A stretch of 64,000 nucleotides of DNA from Roseovarius sp. (GTDB lineage: Bacteria; Pseudomonadota; Alphaproteobacteria; Rhodobacterales; Rhodobacteraceae), in assembly GCA_021775255.1 (NCBI GenBank), contig JAJFIA010000010.1, positions 186,001 through 250,000 of the forward strand, written 5' to 3'. The notes beneath the pieces are model-generated. The model ran no database searches, was not told the origin of the DNA, and saw only the letters and a program-made list of their open reading frames with translations. Both the position numbers and the translations under genes were made by a program. Below are positions 17,699 to 27,134 of this stretch, piece by piece (position 1 is the stretch's first letter; each line of letters opens with the position of its first letter).

Positions 17699-18970
17699 AT
17701 GAGTGACACCGCAGACACCGGGCCGGTTCTGGCCGCTGACGGCACACCACTAAAGCGCAGTCTTGCCAAGGCGCTCAGGGTGCAGAAAACCCGGGCATTG
17801 ATGCTGATTGCACCACTGCTGATCTTTGTGTTTATTTCCTTTGTTCTCCCGATTGGCAACATGCTGTTTCGCTCGGTTGAGAATGATATTGTCGAGGAAA
17901 CTTTGCCGCTGACAATTCCGCTGCTGGCCAAATGGGATGCGTCCACCGGGGAACTGCCGGATGAGGCAGTATATGACGCCCTGGCACGCGATATGGTGGT
18001 TGCGGTTGATGCGAAAAACCATACCAAACTGGGCACGCGGCTGAACTATGAATTAACCGGCATGTCATCGCTTTTCCGCAAGTCCGGGCGTGTGATCACG
18101 AAGTGGGATGTTGATGCGGATGCGCCGTTTAAGGAAAAGTTTATCGACCTGCACGAGGATTGGGGCAATATTGAGATTTGGAAAACGATCCAGACCCATT
18201 CAAGCAAATTCACCGGCGGCTATTTCCTGAATGCGATTGATATGCAAAAAACGCCGGACGGGATTGCGTCACAACCGGAAAGCAAGCAAATCCTGGTCAA
18301 GCTTTTTACCCGCACACTGATCATGTCGCTGGTGATCATGATGTCATGCATCCTGCTGGGTTATCCGGTGGCATGGATTTTGGCCAACCTGCCGGCGCGA
18401 CAATCCAACATGCTGATGATTCTGGTGCTGTTGCCGTTCTGGACATCGCTGCTGGTGCGGACATCGGCCTGGAAGGTGATGCTGCAACAGCAAGGCGTGA
18501 TCAATGATGTGCTGGTTTGGCTGGGGCTGGTGCAGGATGATGCAAGGCTGATCATGATCAACAATCAGTTCGGCACAATCGTGGCGATGACCCATATCCT
18601 GCTGCCGTTCATGATCCTGCCGATGTACTCGGTGATGCAGACCATTCAGCCCACCTATCTGCGGGCCGCCAAATCCCTGGGGGCCACCAACTGGACAGCC
18701 TTCTGGCGGGTATATTTTCCACAAACCATACCCGGAATCGGGGCCGGTTCGATCCTGGTGTTCATCCTGTCGATCGGCTACTACATCACCCCCGAGATCG
18801 TGGGCGGCACCAAGGGCGTGTTTATTTCAAACCGGATCGCCTATCACATTTCCAGCTCGCTCAATTGGGGCCTTGCCGCCGCGCTTGGGGCGATCCTGCT
18901 GGCGGTGGTGATGATATTATACTGGGCCTACGACAAGATCGTTGGCATCGACAATGTGAAGTTGGGATAA
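17699..18970 (+). CDS. ABC permease with large loop, second polyamine-type importer
   Basis: Inner-membrane permease of 423 residues, about 130 longer than PotB/PotH. The first hydrophobic segment is about 34-55. A long soluble stretch (about 56-205) rich in charged residues follows, then five hydrophobic segments. The EAA-type loop is RAAKSLGATNWTAFWRVYFP. The enlarged loop faces the periplasm if the topology is standard and may touch the binding protein. A weak GACGGGGATAAAC precedes the ATG at 17699. The partner permease gene starts 4 bases after its stop. Confidence 0.87.
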   Translation: MSDTADTGPVLAADGTPLKRSLAKALRVQKTRALMLIAPLLIFVFISFVLPIGNMLFRSVENDIVEETLPLTIPLLAKWDASTGELPDEAVYDALARDMVVAVDAKNHTKLGTRLNYELTGMSSLFRKSGRVITKWDVDADAPFKEKFIDLHEDWGNIEIWKTIQTHSSKFTGGYFLNAIDMQKTPDGIASQPESKQILVKLFTRTLIMSLVIMMSCILLGYPVAWILANLPARQSNMLMILVLLPFWTSLLVRTSAWKVMLQQQGVINDVLVWLGLVQDDARLIMINNQFGTIVAMTHILLPFMILPMYSVMQTIQPTYLRAAKSLGATNWTAFWRVYFPQTIPGIGAGSILVFILSIGYYITPEIVGGTKGVFISNRIAYHISSSLNWGLAAALGAILLAVVMILYWAYDKIVGIDNVKLG

Positions 18971-18974
18971 AACC

Positions 18975-20204
18975 ATGGCAAAACCTCTTGATACCATTTC
19001 GATGCCAGTCTCGCTTCCGTTCACCCTGTCGCTTGTGGGGCTGCTTATTGCCGCACTCTCTTTTGTTGCCGGGGTTTCAACGGCGGCGAATTTCTCGCAG
19101 TTTCTTCTGACGGTCATGGCCGGAGCCGGATTGGCCATCGCCTTTGCCTATGCGCTGATATCCTTGTTTGATTCCGCGCGCCCGGCGATGATTGTCAGTG
19201 CCCTGCTTGGCTGTGCCATTGGTCTGGCGCTGGGCAGTGCCGGTGCTGCGGTGCTTGGGATCATCCTGGGGGTGATTGCTGCGCGGCTGGTGTTTTGGGT
19301 GCATTACCGCCAATACCGGCGTGGATTGCCAACCTATCTCACCTCAAATCAAGTGCTGTGGCATTACGGCTTTCGGAGCATCTGCGGGGCGATTTTCATC
19401 TTCCTGATCACGCCCATTCTGGTGGTCCTGCCGCTGAGCTTCAACGCCGAGGATTTCTTTACCTTCACGCCTGAAATGCTCAGGTTTGATCCTGAAGGTT
19501 ATTCGCTCAAGCATTACCGCGATTTCTTTACCAATAATGAGTGGCAGCGTTCGTTCAAAAACTCGCTGATCATCGCGCCGATTGCCACGATCATTTCGGT
19601 ATCTCTGGGCACTTTGGCCGCCATTGGTTTGAGCCAGAGCCATGTGCCGTTCCGGCGGGCGATCATGGCAATGCTGATCTCACCGATGATTGTGCCGCTG
19701 ATCATTTCGGCCACGGGGATGTTTTTCTTCTATGCCAGTATCGGTAACTGGCTGGAAGGCAGCCTGGGCTTTAACAAAACCTTTGTAGGTTATATCAAGG
19801 TGATCCTGGCGCATGCGGTGCTGGGTATTCCGTTTGTGATCATTACCGTGACGGCCACATTGGTGGGCTTTGACCGGTCGCTGACCCGCGCGGCGGCCAA
19901 TATGGGGGCCAATCCGGTGACTACCTTCTTCAAGGTACAGATGCCGCTGATCCTGCCCGGTGTGATCTCGGGCGGATTGTTTGCCTTCATCACCTCATTC
20001 GATGAGGTGGTTGTGGTGCTGTTTGTCGGCTCGGCCAGCCAGAAAACCCTGCCCTGGCAGATGTTCATCGGGTTGCGCGAGCAGATCAGCCCGACCATTC
20101 TGGCGGTGGCAACGATCCTTGTGGTGATCTCGGTCTGTCTGCTGACCACGCTTGAATTGCTGCGCCGGCGCTCCGAGCGGCTCAGGGGGATGACGCCAAG
20201 CTGA
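18975..20204 (+). CDS. ABC permease with extra N-terminal membrane segments, second polyamine-type importer
   Basis: Inner-membrane permease of 409 residues; PotC/PotI relatives have about 270. The additional 130 N-terminal residues contain three or four hydrophobic segments (about 16-36, 44-64, 70-105) before the conserved core. The core has the EAA-type loop TRAAANMGANPVTTFFKVQMP and the C-terminal EVVVVLFVGSASQKTLPWQMF. It pairs with the 423-residue permease. It is the last gene of the operon and is closed by the terminator at 20231-20262. Confidence 0.87.
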   Translation: MAKPLDTISMPVSLPFTLSLVGLLIAALSFVAGVSTAANFSQFLLTVMAGAGLAIAFAYALISLFDSARPAMIVSALLGCAIGLALGSAGAAVLGIILGVIAARLVFWVHYRQYRRGLPTYLTSNQVLWHYGFRSICGAIFIFLITPILVVLPLSFNAEDFFTFTPEMLRFDPEGYSLKHYRDFFTNNEWQRSFKNSLIIAPIATIISVSLGTLAAIGLSQSHVPFRRAIMAMLISPMIVPLIISATGMFFFYASIGNWLEGSLGFNKTFVGYIKVILAHAVLGIPFVIITVTATLVGFDRSLTRAAANMGANPVTTFFKVQMPLILPGVISGGLFAFITSFDEVVVVLFVGSASQKTLPWQMFIGLREQISPTILAVATILVVISVCLLTTLELLRRRSERLRGMTPS

Positions 20205-20230
20205 TTGAGGAAATACAGCATGTTGCAATA

Positions 20231-20262
20231 AAAAAGGGCGCCTCGGGTGAAGCGCCCTTTTT
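20231..20262. terminator. Bidirectional intrinsic terminator between permease and ilvE
   Basis: AAAAAGGGCGC, a 10-base loop, then GCGCCCTTTTT: a perfect 11-base stem with an A run on one side and a T run on the other. It can end transcription of the transporter operon on the plus strand and of ilvE on the minus strand. Confidence 0.92.
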
Positions 20263-20286
20263 GCTGTCTTTCACTGTCTTGCGGGA

Positions 20287-21153
20287 TTACGCGCGCACCA
20301 GCTTTTCATACCCCTCGGAAATCTCGCGGGTCAAAGCGCCAACTTCAAAGTTGTAATCGCCAATTTGCCCTACCGGCGTCACTTCGGCGGCGGTTCCCGT
20401 CAGCCAGCATTGTTCAAACCCTTCCAGCTCGGCGGGCAGGATGTGGCGTTCATGCACCTTGATCTGGCGGTCTTTCAGCATGCCGATCACGGTTTGCCGG
20501 GTGAGGCCATTGAGAAAGCAATCAGGCAGCGGGGTATGCACCTCGCCGTTTTGCACAAAGAACATGTTGGCCCCCGTCGCCTCGGCCACATAGCCACGGT
20601 AATCGAACATCATCGCGTCCGAGCAGCCCTTGTCTTCGGCGGCATGTTTCGACATGGTGCAGATCATGTAAAGCCCCGCCGCCTTGGCATGGCTGGGAAT
20701 GGTTTCAGGGCTGGGCCGTTTCCATTTCGAGATGTCCAGTTTGGCGCCTTTATATTTGGCATCGCCATAATACGCCCCCCATTCCCAGGCGGCGATGGCA
20801 AGGTGCACCGGGTTGCGGCGCGAGGCCACGCCCATATCCTCACCCACACCGCGCCAGGCTATGGCGCGCAGATAGGCATCCGAAAGGCCGCTGACGGCAA
20901 GAACCTGCTGCTTGGCCGCTTCAATCTCATCCACGGTGTAGGGGATTTCAAATTCCAGCTCACGCGCGGAGAAATGCAGCCGTTCGGAATGTTCCCGGCT
21001 TTTGAATATTTTGCCATTATAGGCCCGCTCGCCTTCAAATACCGAACTGGCATAATGCATCGCATGGGTCAGAATATGCACATTGGCCGCCCGCCAATCC
21101 ACCAGTTTACCATCCATCCAGATCTTGCCATCACGATCATCATAGCCAGACAT
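20287..21153 (-). CDS. ilvE: Branched-chain amino acid aminotransferase
   Basis: Class IV PLP aminotransferase of 288 residues for the last step of leucine, isoleucine and valine synthesis or the first step of their breakdown. Seen: WMDGKLVDWRAANVHILTHAMHY at the N-terminus, the Schiff-base lysine K157 in IPSHAKAAGLY, and the substrate/cofactor region VAEATGANMFF with GLTRQTVI. AAAGGAGACGGGCA lies before the ATG at 21153; an upstream in-frame extension to 21183 lacks this. It is divergent from petP. It lies about 2 kb from leuCD but on the other strand. Confidence 0.9.
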   Translation of the reverse strand: MSGYDDRDGKIWMDGKLVDWRAANVHILTHAMHYASSVFEGERAYNGKIFKSREHSERLHFSARELEFEIPYTVDEIEAAKQQVLAVSGLSDAYLRAIAWRGVGEDMGVASRRNPVHLAIAAWEWGAYYGDAKYKGAKLDISKWKRPSPETIPSHAKAAGLYMICTMSKHAAEDKGCSDAMMFDYRGYVAEATGANMFFVQNGEVHTPLPDCFLNGLTRQTVIGMLKDRQIKVHERHILPAELEGFEQCWLTGTAAEVTPVGQIGDYNFEVGALTREISEGYEKLVRA

Positions 21154-21305
21154 TGCCCGTCTCCTTTTGCATTTGTTGCGCAAATAGTACCGAAACGGCC
21201 ATGATCTTGCGCGTAAACTGCGAATCGCTACCAGTTGGCCCTTGGAATGTCAACAAAGCTGACGTATTATGACAGGTAGCAGGGAAATTGTGATTGAGGT
21301 TGATG

Positions 21306-21803
21306 ATGCATGACATGCAAGGCGGTGAAGACCTGCTTTTTCTGACCGATGAACAGTTGCGTCAGGGGATCGAGGCGATGTTTTTTGCCTATCGCGGCTT
21401 TACCGCTGACCCGGACCGTATCCTTGAGGGGATGGCATATGGCCGCGCGCATCACCGGGCAATACATTTCATTGCCCGCGCGCCGGGCACCAATGTGAAC
21501 AATTTGCTGGCAATTCTGGGCGTTACCAAGCAATCATTGAACCGTGTTTTGCGCACTTTGGTTGATGACCATCTGGTCGAAAGCCGGGTGGGCACATCTG
21601 ATAAGCGGGAGCGACATTTATTTTTGACCGAAGAAGGCGCAGTATTGGAACGTTTACTCAGCGATGCCCAGCGGGCCCGCCTTCGGGCGGCTTTCCGCAC
21701 TGTTGGCCCCGAAGCCGTTTCAGGCTTTCGCAAGGTGCTTGAGGCTATGATGGATGCGGATATGCGCCGCAAATATTTTGATATAAGGGATTCCAGTTTA
21801 TGA
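21306..21803 (+). CDS. petP: MarR-family regulator, PetP-like
   Basis: Winged-helix regulator of 165 residues. The HTH region (about 60-105) includes NVNNLLAILGVTKQSLNRVLRTLVDDHLVESR and the wing DKRERHLFLTEEG, both typical of MarR proteins. It overlaps the downstream OmpR-type gene by 4 bases (ATGA). That gene pair is the petP-petR arrangement known from Rhodobacter capsulatus, where PetR is needed for cytochrome bc1-dependent growth. GAGG at 21296 supports a start at 21303 or 21306; the latter gives better spacing. The pet identity rests on pair structure and memory of the family. Confidence 0.75.
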   Translation: MHDMQGGEDLLFLTDEQLRQGIEAMFFAYRGFTADPDRILEGMAYGRAHHRAIHFIARAPGTNVNNLLAILGVTKQSLNRVLRTLVDDHLVESRVGTSDKRERHLFLTEEGAVLERLLSDAQRARLRAAFRTVGPEAVSGFRKVLEAMMDADMRRKYFDIRDSSL

Positions 21804-22501
21804 ACGAGCCTGCCCCCCATCTGTTGATTGTGGATGATGATGAGCGCATTCGCGGGTTATTGCAGAAATTTCTGGTACGGCATGGATTTCTGGTATCCGT
21901 GGCGCGCGATGCGGCCCATGCCCGCCGGGTTCTGGCCGGGCTTGAATTTGATCTGATCGTGATGGATGTGATGATGCCCGGCGAAGACGGCGTTGAGATG
22001 ACGCGCTCTTTGCGCGGCACCCTGTCCACCCCGATCCTTTTGCTGACCGCCCGGGGCGAGACATCCGATAAAATTGCCGGGCTTGAGGCGGGCGCGGATG
22101 ATTATCTGGTGAAACCGTTTGAACCGAAAGAGCTGTTGCTGCGGATCAATGCAATTTTGCGCCGCATGCCTGAACCCGAGCCGGAAAATACCGCCCCCAA
22201 GGTTCTGAATATGGGGCCGATCCGGTTTGATATTGAGCGCTCGGAGCTGATGCAGGGCAATGAAATGATCCGGCTGACCGCCACCGAAGTGCAACTGATG
22301 CGTATTTTCATAGACAGCCTGCGCGAACCTGTCAGCCGCGCCCGGCTGGTCGAGGAGCTGGGCCGCGACAAGGGGCAGGCACAGGAACGCGCGGTGGATG
22401 TGCAGATCACCCGGCTGCGCCGCAAGCTGGAAATTGATCCCAAACAGCCGCGTTTCCTGCAAACCGTGCGCGGCGAGGGATATATGCTGGTGCCCGATTG
22501 A
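21800..22501 (+). CDS. petR: OmpR-family response regulator, PetR-like
   Basis: A 233-residue response regulator with a receiver domain (1-120) and a winged-helix DNA-binding domain (about 135-233). Phosphorylation residues are intact: acidic D12-D13, acceptor D56 in VMDVMMP, and lysine in DYLVKPFEP. The C-terminal domain shows RAVDVQITRLRRKLE and VRGEGYML. There is no histidine kinase gene nearby, as for R. capsulatus petR. It is coupled to the MarR gene upstream by ATGA and to the next gene by a TTGA overlap. Confidence 0.82.
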   Translation: MNEPAPHLLIVDDDERIRGLLQKFLVRHGFLVSVARDAAHARRVLAGLEFDLIVMDVMMPGEDGVEMTRSLRGTLSTPILLLTARGETSDKIAGLEAGADDYLVKPFEPKELLLRINAILRRMPEPEPENTAPKVLNMGPIRFDIERSELMQGNEMIRLTATEVQLMRIFIDSLREPVSRARLVEELGRDKGQAQERAVDVQITRLRRKLEIDPKQPRFLQTVRGEGYMLVPD

Positions 22502-23043
22502 GCGGGGCCTGCCGCAAATACCCGATCCCCGAGGGAACGGTTTTGTATGATTTTGCCCGCAAAGACGGGTTTTATGCGGATTGTTTCGCCGTTGAGATGG
22601 ATGCGGATGTTAGTTTTGCCGAATATATTGCCGCGTTCTACAGCACCCGGATATTCAAACTGGAACGCCTGATTTTGCGGGTCATGGCCGCAGCCCGGTC
22701 AACCGATCAGGAGGCCATAAAACTGGGGCGTGGCGAAACCAGTCAGTTTGCTGTCTGGCGCAGTGCGATGCGGGAGGAAAACCAACTGCTGATGGAAACA
22801 AAAGGCCGCACAAAATCCTGGTTCATGATCGAGGATTTGAGCCGTGATGGCAGCCCAAAAACACGGCTGCTTTTTGGATCAATCGTGGCCCCGATCAATG
22901 CCACAGGGCCGGGCAAGCCCAAAATGGGGCTGTTGTTTTCTGCCCTGTTGGGCTTTCACAGGCTATATTCAAAGGCCTTGCTGAATGCCACCCGGGCGCG
23001 GTTGCTGGTATCTGCTGACAGTAAAACAAGCGATCAGCCATGA
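22498..23043 (+). CDS. Conserved protein of unknown function, coupled to petR
   Basis: Predicted cytosolic protein of 181 residues. The start is TTG at 22498, overlapping the petR stop as TTGA; translational coupling replaces a strong ribosome site. Visible features are FYSTRIFKLERLILRVM, FAVWRSAMREENQLLM, KSWFMIEDL and LLFSALLGFHRLYSKALL. The pattern recalls DUF2867-like proteins, but I am not certain. There is no signal peptide or catalytic motif I recognise. Its place after petP-petR suggests the three are made together. Confidence 0.65.
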   Translation: MSGACRKYPIPEGTVLYDFARKDGFYADCFAVEMDADVSFAEYIAAFYSTRIFKLERLILRVMAAARSTDQEAIKLGRGETSQFAVWRSAMREENQLLMETKGRTKSWFMIEDLSRDGSPKTRLLFGSIVAPINATGPGKPKMGLLFSALLGFHRLYSKALLNATRARLLVSADSKTSDQP

Positions 23044-23267
23044 AGCCCGGAAATTCCCGCAATTTCACCAATTCACATCAGCCATAGAATCCTTGAATTT
23101 CAAGACGTGCAGGCGTAGATCATTTGCATGACACGGATTATTGACATGGATGATCGCGCGCGCCTGCCCTGGAGGTTTTTTGGGGCCACCATGTCTGTGC
23201 GCGCCTGCCTTTAAGGTCCGGCCGCCTGTCGCTATTTGAATTACAGCTTATCCAAGGGAGAGGGCGC

Positions 23268-24674
23268 ATGTCCGCCAAAACACTCTATGACAAGATATGG
23301 GATGCCCATCTGGCGCATGAAGCCGAAGATGGCACCTCATTGCTTTATATTGACCGCCACCTTGTACATGAGGTCACAAGCCCGCAGGCCTTTGAAGGGC
23401 TGCGCATGGCGGGCCGCAAGGTGCGCAATCCGGAGAAAACCATCGCGGTGCCGGATCATAACGTGCCCACCACGCTCGACCGGGCCAATGCTGCCACCAT
23501 GACCGAAGACAGCCGCATTCAGGTAGAGGCGCTGGATAAAAATGCCCGCGATTTCGGCATTCATTATTATCCGGTCTCGGATGTGCGTCAGGGTATCGTG
23601 CATATCGTCGGGCCCGAGCAGGGCTGGACATTGCCGGGCATGACGGTGGTTTGCGGCGACAGCCACACCGCCACCCACGGCGCGTTTGGCTCACTCGCGC
23701 ATGGCATCGGCACCTCGGAGGTTGAGCATGTACTGGCCACGCAAACCCTGATTCAGCAGAAATCAAAGAACATGAAGGTTGAGATCACCGGCAAGCTGCG
23801 CCCCGGCGTGACGGCCAAGGATATTACCCTGTCGGTGATCGGGGAGACCGGCACAGCCGGCGGCACCGGTTACGTGATCGAATATTGCGGCGAGGCGATT
23901 CGCGATCTTTCCATGGAAGGCCGCATGACCGTGTGCAACATGGCGATTGAGGGCGGTGCGCGCGCCGGTCTGATTGCGCCGGATGAAAAGACATTCGACT
24001 ATGTCAAAGGCCGCCCGCACGCGCCCAAGGGCGCCGATTGGGACAAGGCTCTGGCCTGGTGGAAAACCCTGCATTCCGATGCGGATGCCCATTGGGACAA
24101 GGTGATCACGCTCAGGGCCGAGGATATCGCCCCCGTGGTCACATGGGGCACCTCGCCCGAGGATGTGCTGCCGATCACAGCGGATGTGCCTGCGCCCGGC
24201 GATTTTGAGGGTGGCAAGGTGGACGCGGTGAAGCGCTCACTGGAGTATATGGGCCTGACACCCGGCACGCCGCTAAGTGCGGTTGAGATTGATACGGTTT
24301 TCATCGGCTCCTGCACCAATGGCCGGATCGAGGATCTGCGCGCGGCGGCGGCCATCCTGAAGGGCAGGAAGATCAAGCAAGGCCTGCGCGCCATGATCGT
24401 GCCCGGCTCGGGCCTTGTGCGGGCTCAGGCCGAGGAAGAGGGGCTTGCGGATATCTTCAAAGACGCCGGTTTTGAATGGCGTCTGGCGGGCTGTTCGATG
24501 TGCCTGGCAATGAACCCCGATCAGCTTTCGCCCGGCGAGCGCTGCGCGGCCACATCAAACCGCAACTTTGAGGGCCGTCAGGGCCGCGGCGGCCGCACCC
24601 ACCTGATGAGCCCGGCCATGGCGGCAGCAGCGGCGATCACGGGTAAGCTGACAGATGTACGGGAAATGATGTAA
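23268..24674 (+). CDS. leuC: 3-isopropylmalate dehydratase large subunit
   Basis: A 468-residue aconitase-family subunit that isomerises 2- to 3-isopropylmalate in leucine synthesis. The 4Fe-4S ligands are seen in FIGSCTNGR and [10 protein letters not shown]. Also present: [27 protein letters not shown] and [25 protein letters not shown] precedes the ATG at 23268. Its stop TAATG overlaps the start of a DUF429 gene, which separates it from leuD, an unusual insertion in this operon. The 224-base leader has repeats that could form alternative hairpins. Confidence 0.96.
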   Translation: MSAKTLYDKIWDAHLAHEAEDGTSLLYIDRHLVHEVTSPQAFEGLRMAGRKVRNPEKTIAVPDHNVPTTLDRANAATMTEDSRIQVEALDKNARDFGIHYYPVSDVRQGIVHIVGPEQGWTLPGMTVVCGDSHTATHGAFGSLAHGIGTSEVEHVLATQTLIQQKSKNMKVEITGKLRPGVTAKDITLSVIGETGTAGGTGYVIEYCGEAIRDLSMEGRMTVCNMAIEGGARAGLIAPDEKTFDYVKGRPHAPKGADWDKALAWWKTLHSDADAHWDKVITLRAEDIAPVVTWGTSPEDVLPITADVPAPGDFEGGKVDAVKRSLEYMGLTPGTPLSAVEIDTVFIGSCTNGRIEDLRAAAAILKGRKIKQGLRAMIVPGSGLVRAQAEEEGLADIFKDAGFEWRLAGCSMCLAMNPDQLSPGERCAATSNRNFEGRQGRGGRTHLMSPAMAAAAAITGKLTDVREMM

Positions 24675-25366
24675 TGAGGATAGCCGGGGTTGATGGCTAT
24701 AATGGTGGGTGGATTGCCGTCATTGTCGATTCCAGCGATTTTCCTGATGCGAGCGTGGCGTGGAGCGAAGACCTTAAGGAGCTGTTCACCAATAACAGTA
24801 TTGAACTAGGCGTCGTAGACATACCAATCGGGCTAACGTCCGGGCCTGCCGATAGAAACGTCGAGCAGGCGGCAAGAGCTGTACTTCCCAAGAAGGCTTC
24901 TTCTGTATTCAATACACCGTGTCGCCAAGCAATGTGTGCGGCATCCTATGAAGATGCTTGCGTAGAAAATCAGACTACCCTTAGGAAGAGATTTTCAAAA
25001 CAGACGTGGGCAATTATGCCCAAGATTAAGGAAGCTGAAATTGTTGTACGGGCGCTTGGGCAGGACCGAGTGAAAGAAGGTCACCCCGAAGTTTCATTCG
25101 CGATACTCAAGGGCCAGCCAATATATGCGAGTAAGAAATCAGTTAAGGGTCTTTTGACCCGCATAGGCATAATTTCGAGAATTGGATTCGATCTGTTACG
25201 CCTTTCTGAGCACTTGCCCGACAATCACCCTGCCAAACCAGATGACCTCATAGATGCCGCGATCCTTGCGTGGACGGCTAATCGTGTAACCAACAACCAA
25301 CACAAATCATTTCCGGAAGCCCCAGAGAAAGACGCTACGGGTTTGGAAATGGCTATTTTTGCCTGA
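24674..25366 (+). CDS. DUF429 family protein inserted between leuC and leuD
   Basis: A 230-residue protein of the DUF429 family: N-terminal [19 protein letters not shown], then VVDIPIGL, a conserved [20 protein letters not shown] and the C-terminal [15 protein letters not shown]. The N-terminal acidic residue and PIG turn suggest an RNase H-like fold; its function is unknown to me. It overlaps the leuC stop by 1 base and ends 20 bases before leuD, so it is co-transcribed. Base and codon use differ from its neighbours (many A/T-ending codons such as CTA, ATA, AAT), a sign of recent acquisition. It has no link to leucine synthesis. Confidence 0.75.
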   Translation: MRIAGVDGYNGGWIAVIVDSSDFPDASVAWSEDLKELFTNNSIELGVVDIPIGLTSGPADRNVEQAARAVLPKKASSVFNTPCRQAMCAASYEDACVENQTTLRKRFSKQTWAIMPKIKEAEIVVRALGQDRVKEGHPEVSFAILKGQPIYASKKSVKGLLTRIGIISRIGFDLLRLSEHLPDNHPAKPDDLIDAAILAWTANRVTNNQHKSFPEAPEKDATGLEMAIFA

Positions 25367-25386
25367 ATGGGCGAAGGAGAACCAAG

Positions 25387-25992
25387 ATGGATAAATTCGA
25401 AAAACTAACCGGGATTGCAGCGCCCATGCCGATGATCAATATCGACACTGATATGATCATCCCCAAGCTGTTTTTGAAAACCATCAAGCGCTCGGGCCTT
25501 GGGGTCAATCTGTTTGACGAGATGCGCTATGATGATGACGGCAATGAGCGCCCTGATTTCGTGCTTAACAAACCGCAATACCGCGATGCTGAAATTCTGG
25601 TGGCGGGCGATAATTTCGGCTGCGGCTCCAGCCGTGAACATGCCCCCTGGGCAATCGGGGATTTTGGCATTCGCTGCATCATCGCCCCCAGCTTTGCCGA
25701 CATCTTTTACAACAACTGCTTCAAGAACGGCATCCTGCCCATAGCCCTGCCGCAGGAAACGGTGGATCTGCTGATGAAGGATGCCGGAAAAGGCGCCAAT
25801 GCGAGGATGGATATTGATCTGGAAGCCCAGACCATCACCACCTCGGATGGAGAGGTGATCCGCTTTGAGGTGGATGCTTTCAAAAAGCATTGCCTGCTGG
25901 AGGGGCTCGACGATATTGGCCTGACACTGGAGAAGGCGGCCACAGTGGATGCGTTTGAAGCCAAAGCCAGCGCCGAGCGCCCCTGGGTCTGA
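25387..25992 (+). CDS. leuD: 3-isopropylmalate dehydratase small subunit
   Basis: The 201-residue swivelling subunit partner of LeuC. Seen: [37 protein letters not shown] with the conserved SSRE substrate-binding motif, and [33 protein letters not shown] precedes the ATG at 25387. Length is normal for the family. The DUF429 gene separates it from leuC by about 0.7 kb. Confidence 0.96.
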   Translation: MDKFEKLTGIAAPMPMINIDTDMIIPKLFLKTIKRSGLGVNLFDEMRYDDDGNERPDFVLNKPQYRDAEILVAGDNFGCGSSREHAPWAIGDFGIRCIIAPSFADIFYNNCFKNGILPIALPQETVDLLMKDAGKGANARMDIDLEAQTITTSDGEVIRFEVDAFKKHCLLEGLDDIGLTLEKAATVDAFEAKASAERPWV

Positions 25993-26306
25993 CCGCGGAT
26001 TGAAGGCCCGGGTGAAACGGAACCCTGGGATAATCCTATCCGGTAGCATAATATGAAAATTCCCCAACAGGATGTATTATCAGAATAATTTCAGCCCTTC
26101 ATGTTTTTGCTGTGAAAACCTGCTATACCCAATTCAAAACGGGTATGCAGGATACATCATTATCGGGATAACTCCCGGAGATACTTGACTAAAGATGTCT
26201 AAAATAAGACAAGAATAAGACGGAACTGCCACATTCTGCTTGGCAAGCCCAAATTTCGGGGCGGATTAATGAGTTCCTTGAGGTTGGATTGAAAGGAAGA
26301 AACGTA
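25993..26306. other. 314-base gap after leuD, no gene seen
   Basis: More A+T-rich than its surroundings. It holds a hairpin at 26120-26150, CTGCTATACCC pairing with GGGTATGCAG around a 10-base loop with one bulge, without a T run. Near the right end GGAAGA at 26295 is the ribosome site for the next gene. A TTGACT at 26186 may be a -35 element but no well-spaced -10 is evident. Confidence 0.5.
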
Positions 26307-27134
26307 GTGTTATCTCGGTTATTTTATGCGCTGATCCGGGCAGTTTTGATTGCATTGCTTGTGGTTACCCCCTCGTTGTTATTGCCATCCACAGCCGAAG
26401 ATACCGCGCAAATTGTTGTTGTACTGGCGCTGCTTGCCGCCATCCTGACTTTCGCCGAATATTTCAGCAAATACCCCAGCATCATCGAATTTCGCTTTGC
26501 GCCGCCAATGAACCGCCTGAGATTCCTCGGCCTTGGTTTGACGGTGTTGTTTCTGACGCTGATTGCCCGGGGGCAAACCGATCCGACCAGCGTTACCAGA
26601 GGGCTCAAATTGCTGGGCGATGCCGTTGGCAAGGCCATAGATTTCCCCTATTCGCCGGTGCATCAGGTGGTTTTGATGATGCCGCCAAATGCCAGTGCCG
26701 AGCTGATTGATTCAGTGCGCACTGCCGCCGGTATATCCTATATGGTATCGATTCTGGTGATGTTCATGTTCATCACCATGGTCAGGTTCTTTGACTGGCC
26801 GCTGCGCAAAGGCTCGTTCAATGTGTGGCTTAATCTGCCGCTGTTTGATCCTTCGGGCGGTGGCGATGTGCTTTTCCGGCTCAAACGCGATGCCGGGCTT
26901 AATATTGTGCTTGGGGCCTTGCTTCCCTTCCTGATCCCGGCGGCGGTCAATCTGGCGTCTGACATGATCAGCCCCATATCCATCGCCAATCCGCAAACAT
27001 TGATCTGGACGATGAGCGCCTGGGCGTTTTTGCCTGCCAGCATGCTGATGCGGGGCATTGCGATGGAACGCATTGCCGATCTGATCGAACAAAAACGCGC
27101 GCGTGACACTCCCGAAGGTGCGCTGGACGCGTGA
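26307..27134 (+). CDS. Integral membrane protein of unknown function
   Basis: Predicted 275-residue inner-membrane protein with about six hydrophobic segments: two near the N-terminus (about 4-26 and 31-47), one at FLGLGLTVLFLTLIA, one at ISYMVSILVMFMFITMV, and two near the C-terminus. I do not recognise a family. GTG at 26307 is preferred because GGAAGA lies 6 bases upstream; a TTG at 26289 would overlap that site. Its stop GTGA overlaps the GTG start of the next gene, an endonuclease/phosphatase-family secreted protein, so the two likely act together. Confidence 0.7.
   Translation: MLSRLFYALIRAVLIALLVVTPSLLLPSTAEDTAQIVVVLALLAAILTFAEYFSKYPSIIEFRFAPPMNRLRFLGLGLTVLFLTLIARGQTDPTSVTRGLKLLGDAVGKAIDFPYSPVHQVVLMMPPNASAELIDSVRTAAGISYMVSILVMFMFITMVRFFDWPLRKGSFNVWLNLPLFDPSGGGDVLFRLKRDAGLNIVLGALLPFLIPAAVNLASDMISPISIANPQTLIWTMSAWAFLPASMLMRGIAMERIADLIEQKRARDTPEGALDA

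Noticed and set aside
23128..23214. 28-codon leader peptide before leuC
   Set aside because: No ribosome site and few leucine codons, so a classical leucine attenuator peptide is not supported.
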